Shown in pieces: positions 11,399 to 23,200 of a stretch of 64,000 bases of DNA; position 1 is the first letter of the stretch, and every line of letters starts with the position of its first letter. Under the pieces are notes generated by a model. The model was not told the DNA's origin and did no database searches. It saw only the letters and a program-made list of their open reading frames with translations. Made by a program: the position numbers and the translations under genes. This stretch comes from Cryptomeria japonica (lineage: Eukaryota > Streptophyta > Pinopsida > Cupressales > Cupressaceae), in the NCBI RefSeq assembly GCF_030272615.1, contig NC_081406.1:146009091-146073090 (forward strand), read 5' to 3'.

Positions 11399-14300
11399 TC
11401 ACAAAAATTTGAAGATGTCTACAAAAGAATTCTTCAATGAATTTAGGTGGCTATTCCAGCCCTTTTTTAGGCTTTGCAAAACTATTATAAGCCCACTAAA
11501 AAAGTATGCAAGTGCCTCTATATAATTGAGATCCCTTGGCTCATTGGATTTCATGGTACTTTCGACATCTTCCAAACCACTAATCATGATATCCAACTTG
11601 GGAGTAATTAGACTCCTAAGTTCACAAACTATCAATTATTTTCTCTTTTTCCTGACTCAAACTCCCGATTTTCTCCAGTAAAGATATCACTTGGCCTTCA
11701 TGACTTCTCATGGAGACTAATAAAGGATCAAATGATTGAGATATCTGTACAAGTTGATCCTCGTTCTCTTTAGCCTTTTTCTTAATATCCATAGTGAATT
11801 TAGATAATGATAAACATGACTTATAGATGTTTCCTCCTTCAGATAGACTGTCTTGAATGCCTTTTACACACATATCTAGTGTGACTCTTTCATCAATAAT
11901 CATCTTCTTTAATGTCTAAAGCCTTCCTGCATTAAAATCATTCTAGACCTTGTCTTCAGAAATTTTTTTAAAGGATTGAAAGTGACTATCCACAGAGTTA
12001 ATTAATCTTCTCAATTTCCTAGATGGAGTATCTGACGAGTCCTTCTGAAATGAAGGCATGAGCTTCTCCAAAATACCAGATGCCATAGAAAGCAACTCAC
12101 TATCCTTTGTGTGAGATTTTAGTAAGCCCTCACTAGATTTTTCTTGAGAAAATGCTGCCAATTTGAGTTCTTGGACAAGGGACAAATAAGATAGGTTGAT
12201 GGGGCCTTGCACGTGAACTCCAGATCCTCCATATGGACCTAATTCCCCTTCACTGATTTCTTAGTGTCTCTTGCCTCAGCTTCAACCTCAACCTTGATTT
12301 CCACTCATTCCTATTCTGCATCCTTCTTAGTGTCAGCTTCTTTTCCAAGGACCAAAGGGTTATCACAAATGTCCATACCCTCATATGCTTTTCTATCATC
12401 CTCTCCACCCTTGTCAACTGCATCTTAAAATTTAAGTTCTTTCGGCTCAATAGTCTTAACATCTGGGGCACAAGTATCATTCTGAACTTTCGGATTGGTG
12501 TCACCTTGTCCTTTATTCTGATTTACTTGATACCAGTTATCTATCAAAATTTTTGTCAAAATCTTCTTAGGTTCCTTTGCAACTTCATCAATTTTACCAA
12601 ACATGATCTTATTTAATTTTTGCTTTCTTTTGAATTCACTCTTTGCTAATTGGAGTAATATGTCTATCTCCTCCTTAGAAATAACTGAATAGAGATTCAC
12701 TAATACATATTCCTTCAAGTTCTCATCTTCTTTACTTGTTGTCTGTCTCCTAGCATCCAAAATGTCATTCAATCTCTTGGGTGTGACTATCATTAATTCA
12801 ATTAGAGATTTCCTATATACATTTAGATATTCTACAGTAGCTTCCTTTAAGGTTCTTTTGCCATTCTCATCAAAATTTTCATACCTCGCTGATAGTGGAT
12901 TTAGGTTACCATTTTTAATAGCTTCATTAACAATCTCATTCAAGGACATAGAAGGCTTAACTTTAAGTTTAGCTTTCTTCAATGCCTCATCTAGTTCAAA
13001 TTTTAATTTCTTACCAGATTTAAGTCCACTAGATGGTTTCTTTGTTGAGATCTTGGTGACCTTAATAGCTTTTTCTTTGACCTCCTTGACTACTTCATCT
13101 AACTCTATCTCCTCTTCATCAACAAGAATGAACACTCTATCTTTCCCTCTCTTCCTCTTTCCTTCACCAGATGGTTTGTATTGAGGCTTAGGGGTAGGGG
13201 CTTTTGGTTTAGCCTTCTTTGGGTTTAGCTCTCTGGACTGCCTCTTTGGTGATCCCCATGCTTTCTACCAGCTACTCTACCTCCTTCCTCACCTTATTTT
13301 GAATCTTTGGCTTTTTAAACTTAGAGTTCAAGTCCAAGCTCTTCTCCTTGTAGGTTCCAAACTTTTCTTCATACGTATACACTGGTTTTCTTAATAAATG
13401 TTGAGCATATGCATCAAGAATGTGTCCTTCCACCTCATATCTCATGGGCATGATCCATAATGTTCTTGGTTCCATAGCTTCCATAAGACATTGGTCAGTA
13501 TCAACCATAAAGAAGATTGTGTCTTCATAACTTTCCACTATCTCCTTAGGAATTATCTCCTTGCTCTTCATCATGCTCTGCAAGGTTTTGAAGTATCCCT
13601 GAAGAATGTCATTTTGAACTATAGAATCTCTAAGGCCATGAAGTGTTTTGTTTATTTGCACTACCACCAGCCTATCATAGGCCCACTGAAATTTCCAACT
13701 CCTGAAATCTCATTCATAAAGTAGAAGTAGAGACATAGGATCAGAGTTCCAAATTTAAACACATTTTTCTTATCCTACTTGATTTTGTTCAAATTGCCCA
13801 ATAGATCACTCTAGATCACTTCACACAAATCATATTTCTTATCTTCTTTCAATATCTAATAGGATGCATGGATAGTCGTACCCGATACTGATTTATCCCA
13901 GATAGAGTGATATAGCTTGTCTCCCATCACCATTGATGCAAAGATAACATCATATTCAACAATATCACTAATTGTCATTACCCTTTTATCAAATTGAGAG
14001 TCGATTGCCTCTGTTACTCTTTGTTTCTTCACATTCCTCAAGGAAGACACCACACTAACTGAGCTCAAATAGGTTATCGCACAAATTGCGTTCTTGGTAA
14101 TCTTGTAGGGTTTATCAAGTCACATGAGTTCATCGTGCATTCTGCTCAGAATATACTAGACTCACTTAGGTTCATTGAACATGGGAAAGTTGATGAACTG
14201 TGTGAAACCCTTCTCCTCAATCGAATTAAATTTACATTTCAGACTACCCATTCCATCAATCATGTGTTGAGTGTATAGCTTCATTATTTGAGCACTTCTG

Positions 14301-14484
14301 AGATCCTCAATGTTACAATGAATGTAAGCCCTAATATCTTCCACATGCAATACACCATAAGGGATTGATGAAAAACACCTCTCGGATCATGTTGCATCAA
14401 CTTATATGGATGCTTCTTAAAATTAGGCCTTTCCCTATAAGTGACATCTACTACCAATGGGGTTGCTACACTAGAAGATGCCAT
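11399..14484 (-). pseudogene. ORF2 of element B, broken
   Basis: It starts with an ATG at 14484 (MASSSVATPLVV) and runs in several frames to 11399, about 1000 codons in all. Pieces that can be read are 14350-14162, 14068-13856, 13667-13272, 13135-12425, 12212-11943 and 11903-11622. The N-terminal third aligns by eye with ORF2 of C, D and F: a V-x-H/Y-V-E-D-x-x-x-Y-I-H-C-N-I-E segment (14350-14300), and a later YEDTIFFMVDTDQCLMEAMEPRTLW segment in 13667-13272 that matches the EICFVIKKDEIWMEAVIPRTIW segment of C. The C-terminal two-thirds is lysine/glutamate-rich and predicted by composition to be coiled coil. No retroviral enzyme motif is present. Function is unknown. It is interrupted by frameshifts and stops. 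Confidence 0.72.
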
Positions 14485-14598
14485 ATCCAAAATTTTGAGC
14501 TTAAAATTGAAAAAGTGTCAACCAATAAATACCTTCCAACCAAATGCAGGATAACATAGTAAATATTCTTTTCACTCTAAATATCTGAAATTTCTTCT

Positions 14599-14669
14599 TG
14601 TTGGCATTGTGTTGTCATTGATGCCAACTGGTATAGGATGGCTACCGGTATAAGAGATGTATGTGTTGC
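14599..14669 (+). repeat. 5' LTR of element C, first segment
   Basis: It starts with TGTTGGCATTGTGTTGTCATTGATGCC, of which the TTGTCATTGATG core is shared by all LTRs in the window. It breaks at 14669 where element D inserted; GTTGC (14665-14669) is repeated at 30025-30029. Confidence 0.78.
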
Positions 14670-15817
14670 TGATGAATACTAAGGGGGGGGGGTGAATTAG
14701 TATACCCCAATACTTTAACAAACACTTAAGCAATTTTGCTATAGACCATTATAGCCCTTTAAACAATAAACTGATTATTACACAAAAAAGAAAAATAGAA
14801 AATAAAGCATTCACCCACAATAACACAATCACCATAACATAAGATATTTTGATGTGGAAACCCAAATGGGAAAAACCACGGTGAGTAAAACTCGCAAGTC
14901 CACTATCTGCAAAATAGCAACCAGACTGGTTAAGACCAGACCGGTTAAGGCCTTACAATGTTCTTCACCAGAATAGATCCTGTTAGGAATCCATATCTTT
15001 GTTAGGAGATAAGTCCTGTTAAAGACTACCCTGTCAAAGGATTTCAGATCCACAACTGTGAACCACCTTGTTAGAGGATTTGGAACAAGCTTAACTAAGC
15101 CTACCCAGTTAAGGGTTTTTGACTTGTCAAAAAGATTAGTAATCAACAAGTAAGTAATCTAGAAAGTAGCACAAAATGCTTAGTTAGATCCTTGAATTCT
15201 CTCTATTAACATATTACAACATTTCTTCAGTCTTCTGTTCAATCTCTGTCGCAAGATGCCTTTTCTGTAAAGACCTAATCTTTTCTCCAACACTTCACAC
15301 GCACACATCTACTTTTAAAACCCTAGACATGATGTACTCATATAGGAGTTTGATTTCATGTCGGTCCAATGAGATTAGACTACAATTTCCTAGTTACAAT
15401 GCATCTAGACACAATTTGTAACATGATACAAAGTCACTGTATCGGTGTCAGTGGATGATAACTCATCACACTTTACAAGTTTGTCGGTTAACAAAACATA
15501 GTATTACCAATTACCGGTTTACAAACAAAGACTGGTAAACTAGAACATAGTGTTCCAATCCTAAAAAGATTGGCTACCGCTTGGGGTCCTTGTACCTCTT
15601 TGACATCCTCATACCACTTGAGATCCTCGGTTATGCTTTGACCGGTAAGCTCCTTTTGCAAAAACTGATAGTCTTTAACAAACAAAGACTATGCATACAA
15701 TGGCATACAATACCGGTTTGAACAATACAAAAAATAGTACCAGTTTAGAATAACTCATGTAACAAATAAGTGTGTCCATTAATGCAATCACAACTAAGCA
15801 TCATCAAAATGTCAACA
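14670..15817 (-). repeat. 3' LTR of element D
   Basis: 1148 bp. The minus strand starts TGTTGACATTTTGATGATG at 15817 and ends TAGTATTCATCA at 14670. The block GGAAACCCAAATGGGAAAAACC near 14856-14877 is the R/U5 motif shared with the other LTRs. Confidence 0.9.
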
Positions 15818-15830
15818 ATCTCCCCCTTTG
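15818..15830 (-). promoter_or_regulatory. Polypurine tract of element D
   Basis: The minus strand reads CCAAAGGGGGAGAT directly before the 3' LTR. This is the plus-strand DNA primer site of LTR elements, and the same phrase precedes the 3' LTR of Copia E (26668-26679) and of the fragment at 55660. Confidence 0.85.
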
Positions 15831-16077
15831 GCATTGATGGCAACACTTAGGAAAATTTGACATCTAAGTGCTTACAAAAAAAAATGATACCATAATAAAA
15901 TTACTCCCCCTAAGCATATACACTGCTCCCTTTACCAGAATTAAAAGCATGTACTACTTCAATACCACTCCCCATAAAATTTTTAAATCAATATCACTCC
16001 TCCTTTGCCAACAATGACAAAGTAGTACAAACATGTTGAAATCATATTGCATAAAATAAAAACATAGTATATGTCTA

Positions 16078-19000
16078 TCACAATAATGAGTAAAACTTTT
16101 CAAAAACCAATTTAAAGTTTTTCAAAAAGTCCTTCATGTCTTTAGACCATGTATCTAGGAGTGAGGCAGCAATTTCACTCTGAGTCTTCATCTGAAATGC
16201 TAACTCCTCCATGAAATCAATAGTGCTCAATTCTTGAGTGACAATGATGGCGTCCATGTTCAAAAAGAACTTCTGAAGAATTTGCAACTTAGGTAACAAC
16301 AACAACTGAAGTTTCTGCAGATCTTGAGACCGCTTGTAGATCTTTGAATCAATCCTGTCAATCTGTTGTCAGTGAGTTTGTATAGTCTGCCCATAAACTG
16401 TGAAGGAATCATAGGGAACTTTGAATGTTTCTATATATTTCTTTAACTTCGATTGGAGTTGACCCTTCTTCTTCAAAGTATCATCATAGAACAGATAGGG
16501 CTGAGGGATTTTGCTCAACAGTTTTTGTCCTTCAGCCATTGCCAGACTGATATCATCTCTCTGATAACCAAACAATGATAGCTCTGTCTTCATTGAATTG
16601 CTTCACCAATTCAACTTTGAGTTCCTTTGCATGCTTTTCCTCTGCACCAACCTAGGCAACATCTTCCAATGATTGTGCTTAATCATCCCTATTGTGAAAA
16701 GAAGTTTTAACTAGGCCAGTGAGGAATCGGTACTAGAAAGATCAATACCGGGAACTAAGTTGGAAAGAGTGTCAACAACAAATTGAATAACATATTTTTC
16801 TTTCTTCTTTCTCAATTCTTACAATCTTTCTTGAGCAATTTGAATACTCCTTAGTAGCTCATTTTCATCTACCGATTGGGTAAGACTGGCAAGAGTCAAA
16901 TCATTGTGACCGGTGGAGTCAACCTGTTTAAATTGACCTTGATCTCCGGTTGCCTTGGGAGTCTCAGAAGTCTATCTACCTTCCTTTGATTTGATTTCCT
17001 CTTATCTCTTCTTCTCCTACTCTTCTTTCTCCTTAGCCTCCTTGTCGGCCTTCTCTTTTTCCTCTTTCTCCTTCTCTAGTTTCTCCTTCTCTTCCTTCTC
17101 CTTCTCCAGTTTCTCCTTCTCTGCCTTCTCCTTCTCCAATTTCTCCTTCTCCGCTTTCTCTTTCTCTTCTTTTTCCTTTTCCACTTTCTCTTTCTCCGCT
17201 TTTTCTTTCTCTATTTTCTCCTTCTCCACTCTCTCTTTTTCCACTTTCTCTTTCTCTTTTTCTTTTTTATATTTCTCTGCTTTCCCTCTTTCCGCTTTGT
17301 CTTTCTCTATTTTCTCTTTCTCCACTTTTTCTTTCTCCTCTTTATCCTTCTTCTCTTTCTCCTTATCTTCTCTTTCTTTCTCTGCTTCCTTTGGTTTAGT
17401 AATCTCAACATCTAATGCATCCACATCAATAGGATAATTTTTCTTAGTTATTCTTTCTCCTTAATCATTAAAGGTTTCATCTGGTTTAGATTTTGATAGG
17501 TCATGTTCTTGCTCAACCTGCCGATTTGCTTCGGATACCTTTTGCATCTTGACAGCTTCTTTAGCCTACAAATGAGTGTCTTTTTCCACTTCAAAGATTT
17601 TACCTCCAAGTAACTGAAGTCTTCTCTTTCTCATGAAAATTATGCCTTTGTACCGATTAAGAAGATCAAATAATTCAGAATTAGAGGCATCTGGAAAATA
17701 TTGAGCAAAAATTTGCTCCCTAATTTCTTGCTCCTTTTCAATGACAATGCACCATTTATTAACCAAATAATTATACAAAGAATTAGAAACAGTAGGTTTA
17801 ATATCAATTCGAGACTAATCATTATCACATAAATACTTAATAAGTTCTTGCTCTACCTCCTTCTTTTCAATATCGCTAAGATCATCAAAATAATCTTGTA
17901 GATCATCAAGAATTGTCCTTCTAATATTCTTCATAATCCTTTGAAAATGTGTCATAGGCTTGTAAGAAGGAACATGAATATTTACCGATGCAGAGGTTGT
18001 AGGTACATTACTAGCTGGTTTGGTCTTCTTACTCGATTGCCTCACCTTCTTTATTTCTTCTTCTGATTCAATGTCTACTTAATCTTGTGCTTCATTCTTG
18101 GTTCTCTTCTTCCTCTCAAATACCTTTGGTGGAATAGCCTCTGGTTTCTTCTTGGCTGGTGACCTCTTGGTCACTTCTGGACTGGCAACAGATGTAACTA
18201 GTGTTGATGCCAATGGCACAACTTTCCTCTTCTTCTGCTTTGGTACTATAGTAGGATTAACCCTCTCAGAGTAGGTATCTGTCCTCTTCTTCTTTGGATC
18301 AAGCGGTGAAGAAAGTAGGGTAGAGGCATACCTAGTAAGTATATCATTCACCACTTCATCTTGTCTAGGCTCAACCGCTTCCATTATGTAATGATCCACT
18401 TTGATTGTGAAACATATATCTTCTTCATACTTCTTAACCATGTCACTTGATATCCTTGTTCTCTGATTCATCTTCAATCTAAACTCATCAAAAGACTTGT
18501 TCAGAGTCTCTGGATAAGTAGATCCTACTGCTTTTAAACTCTCCTTGATTTTTCTAGTAACCACTAGGTCACTTGACCATTGAAAATCACCAACTCCCAG
18601 AAAATACCCTTGAAAGTAGAAAAACAACTCGACAAGTAGTTGACTAAATTTGAACCTTAGTGTCTTGTCTTCTTTGATGGATTTCAAATTCGCCATGAGT
18701 TGTTTTTGGATGCAGGTACAGAAGTCATATTCTACATCCTCCTTGATCATCTGCTAAGCGACATGCACCGCAACTGTAGGAACAAAGTACATTCTAGTGG
18801 CATAGAATACTCTATATCCGATCACCATGCATGCATACTTCACCAAGTCATCTTCAATGGTATTGATAGTCATTTCTCTCTTGTCACTCACAGAACCGGT
18901 GAGCTTTGTCACTTTGGTTTTTGTCATCTTACGAAAAATAGGGATCTCCAATATTTCAAAAGCCGGTCATGACATGGATTGCCTTTGGTGTGATATCATG

Positions 19001-19350
19001 GGTTCGCTCAAGATACATTTTGTTACCATGAACCCTACTAAGAATAATTATTACATGATCCTTTGTGAATCCTTGAGAAAATATACTACATTATGGAGTT
19101 TCTTCTTCTCGATTACGCTGTATTCTAGTTTTATCTTCTTATCTTTTCCACAGAACAAACTCAACTAGGAGTGAATCACTAGAGAACCTAGCTCTTCCAA
19201 TCTGCAATCAATATAACCAGAATCATCCCCTTCGACAATGACTCTGACTGGAATTTGAGATAGGGCATTGTATTTCACCTTCTTCCTTAGAGATTTAAAG
19301 GATTCCTTAGGTGGGGAATAACTAGAAGAGATATTGGATGTAGAAGCCAT
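16078..19350 (-). pseudogene. ORF2 of element D, broken
   Basis: It starts at ATG 19350 (MASTSNISSSY) and extends to 16078, about 1090 codons with several stops and frameshifts. Readable parts are 19350-19165, 18951-18754, 18750-18079, 18045-17815, 17778-17566, 17424-17017, 16593-16369 and 16305-16078. The start, a V-E-x-D-x-x-Y-I-D-C-R-L-E-E-L-G segment (19235-19185), the KKYEEDICFTIKVDHYIMEAVEPR-type segment near 18400 and the basic Lys/Arg-rich stretch (18310-18080) align with ORF2 of C and F. Residues in 17424-17017 are almost entirely K and E in a 7-residue KEKxEKE pattern, a charged coiled coil or single helix. No enzyme motif is seen and the function is unknown. This is the longest copy and shows that ORF2 of C and F is truncated. 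Confidence 0.75.
17017..17424 (-). repeat. Lys/Glu heptad repeat within ORF2 of D
   Basis: About 135 codons of KEKLEKE/KEKAEKE-type units made by an imperfect 21-base repeat (GAGAAGGAGAAAxxxGAGAAG on the minus strand). The opposite strand gives a Ser/Phe-rich 160-codon frame that is only its shadow. The tract probably expanded by replication slippage. Confidence 0.8.
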
Positions 19351-19943
19351 GTGTAAACAATTCTGAATGATAAGAGTGATTCGATGAAAAATACCTTTTC
19401 ACTCCAAACTAGGGTTCACCGATGTTGAGCACAACACACTTCTCCAAGAGCTTGCTTTACTACTTTGAACTCCACTCAGGATAACTTGAAATATCTACTG
19501 GATCTTGCACAATATTTCTTCTTTGGATTTCTTCGAATGCAAGATTGATCACTTTGTTGCACTGCTCAGGTTAGAGAAATTCTTCTTCAAAAATAGGTAA
19601 GTAAAAATGACTACAAAAATATCTTTATACATGCTCCTACCTACCATAATAAATGCATCACCGTTAGGATACAAACCATAATTTTACCTTTTACCACTTT
19701 ATTTCCATTGTCGGTTGACAAGTAACTAATACTGATAAAATAACTTTACTAATATACTCTGGGGGTTCAAAACATTGTTACCGATATGTTCCCCCTTCAG
19801 CTTTTCGAAGCTCAATTTGTCAATTCAGGGGTCTCCACACTAGGTGCGGAAACTGGTACATCTTGTGCCTTCTCTTTAGATTTCTTTTTCCAAGTTTTAT
19901 TCATTTCTACTCGAGTGGTTTCAACATCGACCTCTCCTTTACC

Positions 19944-20779
19944 TTATGGGTCGACCAGTCTTTCTTCCTGTGGATTTTGTCTCTGTCTGCATGATCTGGC
20001 AATATGTCCTAGTTTGTGACAATGATAGCATACCATACCAGGTTCTCTCCATGGTTCGATGTTCATATTTCCATTCTTTTTCCTACATGTTGTAGTAGTG
20101 TGACCGCTACCACGATAGATCAGACAGGTTGCTCTCCAACTATTTTTCGCTCCATAACCATTTGACCAGTGGTCATAGGTTCTATACCAGTTTGGGTTCC
20201 GGTTCATAAAAGGTTCTTGGACAACTCCTTTTGATCTTGATGCATTACCTCTAGAGTTGTTCATGACTGATCTGCACTCAAAGGCTCTATGCCCAAACTT
20301 GTTGCATGCATAACATTAACCATTAAATCTAACAGTTCTAGCCTTGTGGTCATGCACATTGTTTTGCATGTAAGGGAAATTGTTATAAGTTTTGCTCCTA
20401 CATACATTGGCAGTATATCCTTCCTTATGACAGTTAAAGCATATAGGTTTGAACTTTGTCTTACCTTTACTTTTGTTGCTTTTCTCATATACTGGTTTCT
20501 CTTTTGGTGCCTCAATCTTGGTTCCAGAGGATTCACCTTCCTCACATGCAAAGAAACCAAGTCCAGCAGTATCCTTTGATGGCTTCATCGATTTTAGCTT
20601 TTCGTCCAACTTTGCAGCACTCTGGTTAAACTTTGCAAGTATCTCCTTCGTCTCAGCAAGTTCTTTGGAAAGACCTTCATTGGTCTTCATTAGGGTTTCA
20701 TTCTAAGAGATGGATGCATTCAGTTCTTCTTGCATTTATTCTTTCTCTTCCTTACCCTCTTACAGATAACCGATAATGG
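19944..20779 (-). pseudogene. gag of element D, C-terminal part with four CCHC knuckles
   Basis: This is the second part of a Gag-like protein interrupted at codon level by Copia E. In minus-strand order there is a coiled-coil segment (20700-20570), an acidic linker with GLGFFACEEGESSG (20580-20530), then four knuckle-like motifs: CFNCHKEGYTANVC (His replaced by Tyr, near 20440-20400), CYACNKFGHRAFEC (20325-20280), CLIYRGSGHTTTTC (second Cys replaced by Tyr, 20130-20085) and CYHCHKLGHIARSC (20035-19995). CCHC knuckles bind nucleic acid in Gag proteins. In-frame stops near 20330, 20710 and 20735 disable it. Confidence 0.78.
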
Positions 20780-22275
20780 TGTTGGCATTATGTGAACCAG
20801 TATGGGGACATAATGATATTGTATGTTGTCATTGATGTCAATATGTGATATGAAGAGAGAACCAGCATATGTGAGAACTGGTATATATGCCAAAGTAAAG
20901 CGGTATATTTGTTCAAGGTGAACTAGCATGTCAAGGTGAATTGACATGTAGTCATGGGAACCAACACATGGAAGCATTGTATGACTACCGGTTGGTAGGT
21001 AGTTTCCACTTCAGGATTTCCGGTTGGAGTATCTCAAGCCTGTGTGACTCAATCAGTGATCTTTATGTGATGAAGTTAGCATGATAACAAAGAACAAATA
21101 GTGTTGCCATGTAAGCCTTGTGCGCGTGAAGGATATTGAATAAAGAAGAGTGTTCCTATCTACCTCGGGAATGTGCGAAGTCTATAAACGGTGATAATGT
21201 GTGATGGGTTATCAGCCGCCATGAAATAGGTGGAAAACCAACAATGGAGAATGTCTTGAGATTGGATCAAGACTATTGCATTCAATACAATATGATCAAC
21301 GGTCAGGATTGAACCGTTTGAATTCCTTAACCTAACAGGTCTAGGGTTTAGGGTTTATGCTACCGACCTATCTGTTGTCCTATAAGGTCGATGTTGTGAT
21401 TCTTTCAGAGGTTGTTGGCAAAATTTGTGTGTGTGTATCTAAGAGAAGAGATACATGATTCTTGCCAGACCAGAGGAGAGAAGTCATATCTGAAGAGTGT
21501 AAGTGCAGAAGGTGAAGAGGAGCTTAAGCGGATTTGCATTGGCATTGAGTGCTATTATCAGGTCATTTATATACCTGTTGATCTCTAACTACTTCAATAG
21601 TTGTGAAATCCCCTAAAAAGGTAGCCTTAACCGACTTGTTGAAAATCCTCTAACAGGGTAACTCGAAGCTACTGAGTCATTGATATCCTTTAGCTATTGA
21701 GTTCTTGAAATCCTCTAACAAGGTACCCTTAATAGGGTTTAACCCTTAACTGGGTGATCCCTAACAGGATCGGTTCCTAATAGAATCTATTGTATCTATC
21801 TTTAACCAGACAAGGCTCCTAACAGAGCAGACTTCCAAAGAGTTCAAAAACAAGCTTGTGGGTATTCATCCCAACCGTGGTTTTTCCCAGTTGGGATTCC
21901 ATGTGAAAAATATGTGTGTCATGTGTGATGTTTTCTTCATGTGATATTATGATTGTTTTATGATTAAGTGGTGATGCATGTTGATCTTCCTGTAATATGT
22001 AAATCTTTGATGGTAGATTGCCTATTCATGCATTAGAGTGAAATGGGAATGAAGAGTTAGATTATATGAGAAGATAAGTGTCAACCGGTCTTTGCTTGTC
22101 TTAGTTACACTGGGTTTTGCCAGTTGAACTTTGTTGAAGGACCGGTGTTGCTATTTGTTTGTCAGTGCATAAGTGTTAGTTGACAAACCAGTTTAAGGTT
22201 GAGTTTTTGCCTGTACTGATTCACCCCTCCCTCTCAGTACCGGTTTGGTACTATTCATTCATCATTAAGTTATCA
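20780..22275 (+). repeat. 5' LTR of Copia E
   Basis: 1496 bp, TGTTGGCATT...AGTTATCA. It contains a TATAAGGTCGATGTT block near 21382-21396 conserved in all three LTRs of this family (possible TATA element), the GTGGTTTTTCCCAG block near 21877, and GATTCACCCCTCCCTCTCAG near 22220. Confidence 0.94.
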
Positions 22276-22277
22276 AT

Positions 22278-22289
22278 TGGTATCAGAGC
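22278..22289 (+). promoter_or_regulatory. Primer-binding site of Copia E
   Basis: TGGTATCAGAGC, complementary to the 3' end of initiator tRNA-Met, two bases after the 5' LTR. Confidence 0.92.
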
Positions 22290-22346
22290 ATCCTCCAGGT
22301 CTTCTGTGTTGTAAGCTTAACTGCTTGAGGGAAAGATTCTGTTGTA

Positions 22347-23200
22347 ATGATGAAGAGGGAAGGTCCAAAGTTTAACAAAGAAAATTTTAGTATATGGAAA
22401 GACAGAATGAAGATATACATCAGAAGCATGGGTGCTCAACACTCGAGCTATGTTGAGAATCCCTATGTTACCCCTACAGGTACTCTCATCGATGATCAAA
22501 AGAGAGAGATACAGGATAATGGGCAAGTCATGGAAGCCCTAATTAGTAGCTTATCTGATATTGAGTTCATTGATGTCCAAGATAAGGTAAATCCCAAAGA
22601 GGTATGGGATGCTCTTGAAAATATCTAAGGAGGTGATGAGCATGTAAAACAAGCTAAGGAAGAAAGCCTTAGAGGAAAGTTTGAAGACATGCGAATGGTT
22701 GAAGGTGAAACCATTCAACAGTATGGTATTAGAATCAAAACTGTTGTTGGAGATATCAAGAGTGCAAATGGTAAAATGGAAGATTCCACTATGGTAAGCA
22801 AAGTCCTGAGATCCCTATTGCCGGTCTATGCAATTAGGGTTGCTGCTATTCAAGAGATGAAATCAATAGACAAGACTAAGGTATCCTTGGACTCCATCAT
22901 AGCAAAGTTGACAGCCTATGAGCTAAATAGTTTTGATGGCAGTGTTCAAAAGACTAAATCAGCTTTTAGAGCTTTTGTTGTACCATCTAGGAAAGGAAAA
23001 GAAGCAAGCACTAGTGGTGAACCAAGACAAAGTAGAGTAATAGATGATGAGGAGTTTCTGATGGAATTTGAAGCTATTCTTGCCAGGAAATTTCCAAAGG
23101 AACCAGTAAATATAGAGGTAAGCTCCCTTTGAAATGATTTTCATGTAACCGGATAGGACATATTGCTATGAACTGTCCTAATAGTGACAACAGGGATAAA
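22347..23200 (+). pseudogene. Gag of Copia E (UBN2-type), broken
   Basis: The frame begins at 22347 (MMKREGPKF). The first 40 residues carry the F-x-x-x-N-F-S-I-W-K-D-R-M-K-I-Y-I motif typical of the Copia Gag (UBN2 family), followed by the helical Gag region, including VWDAL and YGIRIKTVVGDI-type segments. A stop at 22626 replaces the usual Tyr/His before GGDEHVK. A frameshift near 23130 moves the single zinc knuckle (FSCNRIGHIAMNC, 23140-23176) into the Pol frame, and its first Cys codon is a TGA. Gag would package the element RNA into virus-like particles in the cytoplasm. Confidence 0.88.

Noticed and set aside
12762-13184. 140-codon plus-strand frame
   Set aside because: It is antisense to the lysine-rich part of ORF2 of element B, which aligns better with the family.
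16955-17437. 160-codon Ser/Phe-rich plus-strand frame
   Set aside because: It is the exact antisense of the Lys/Glu repeat in ORF2 of element D.
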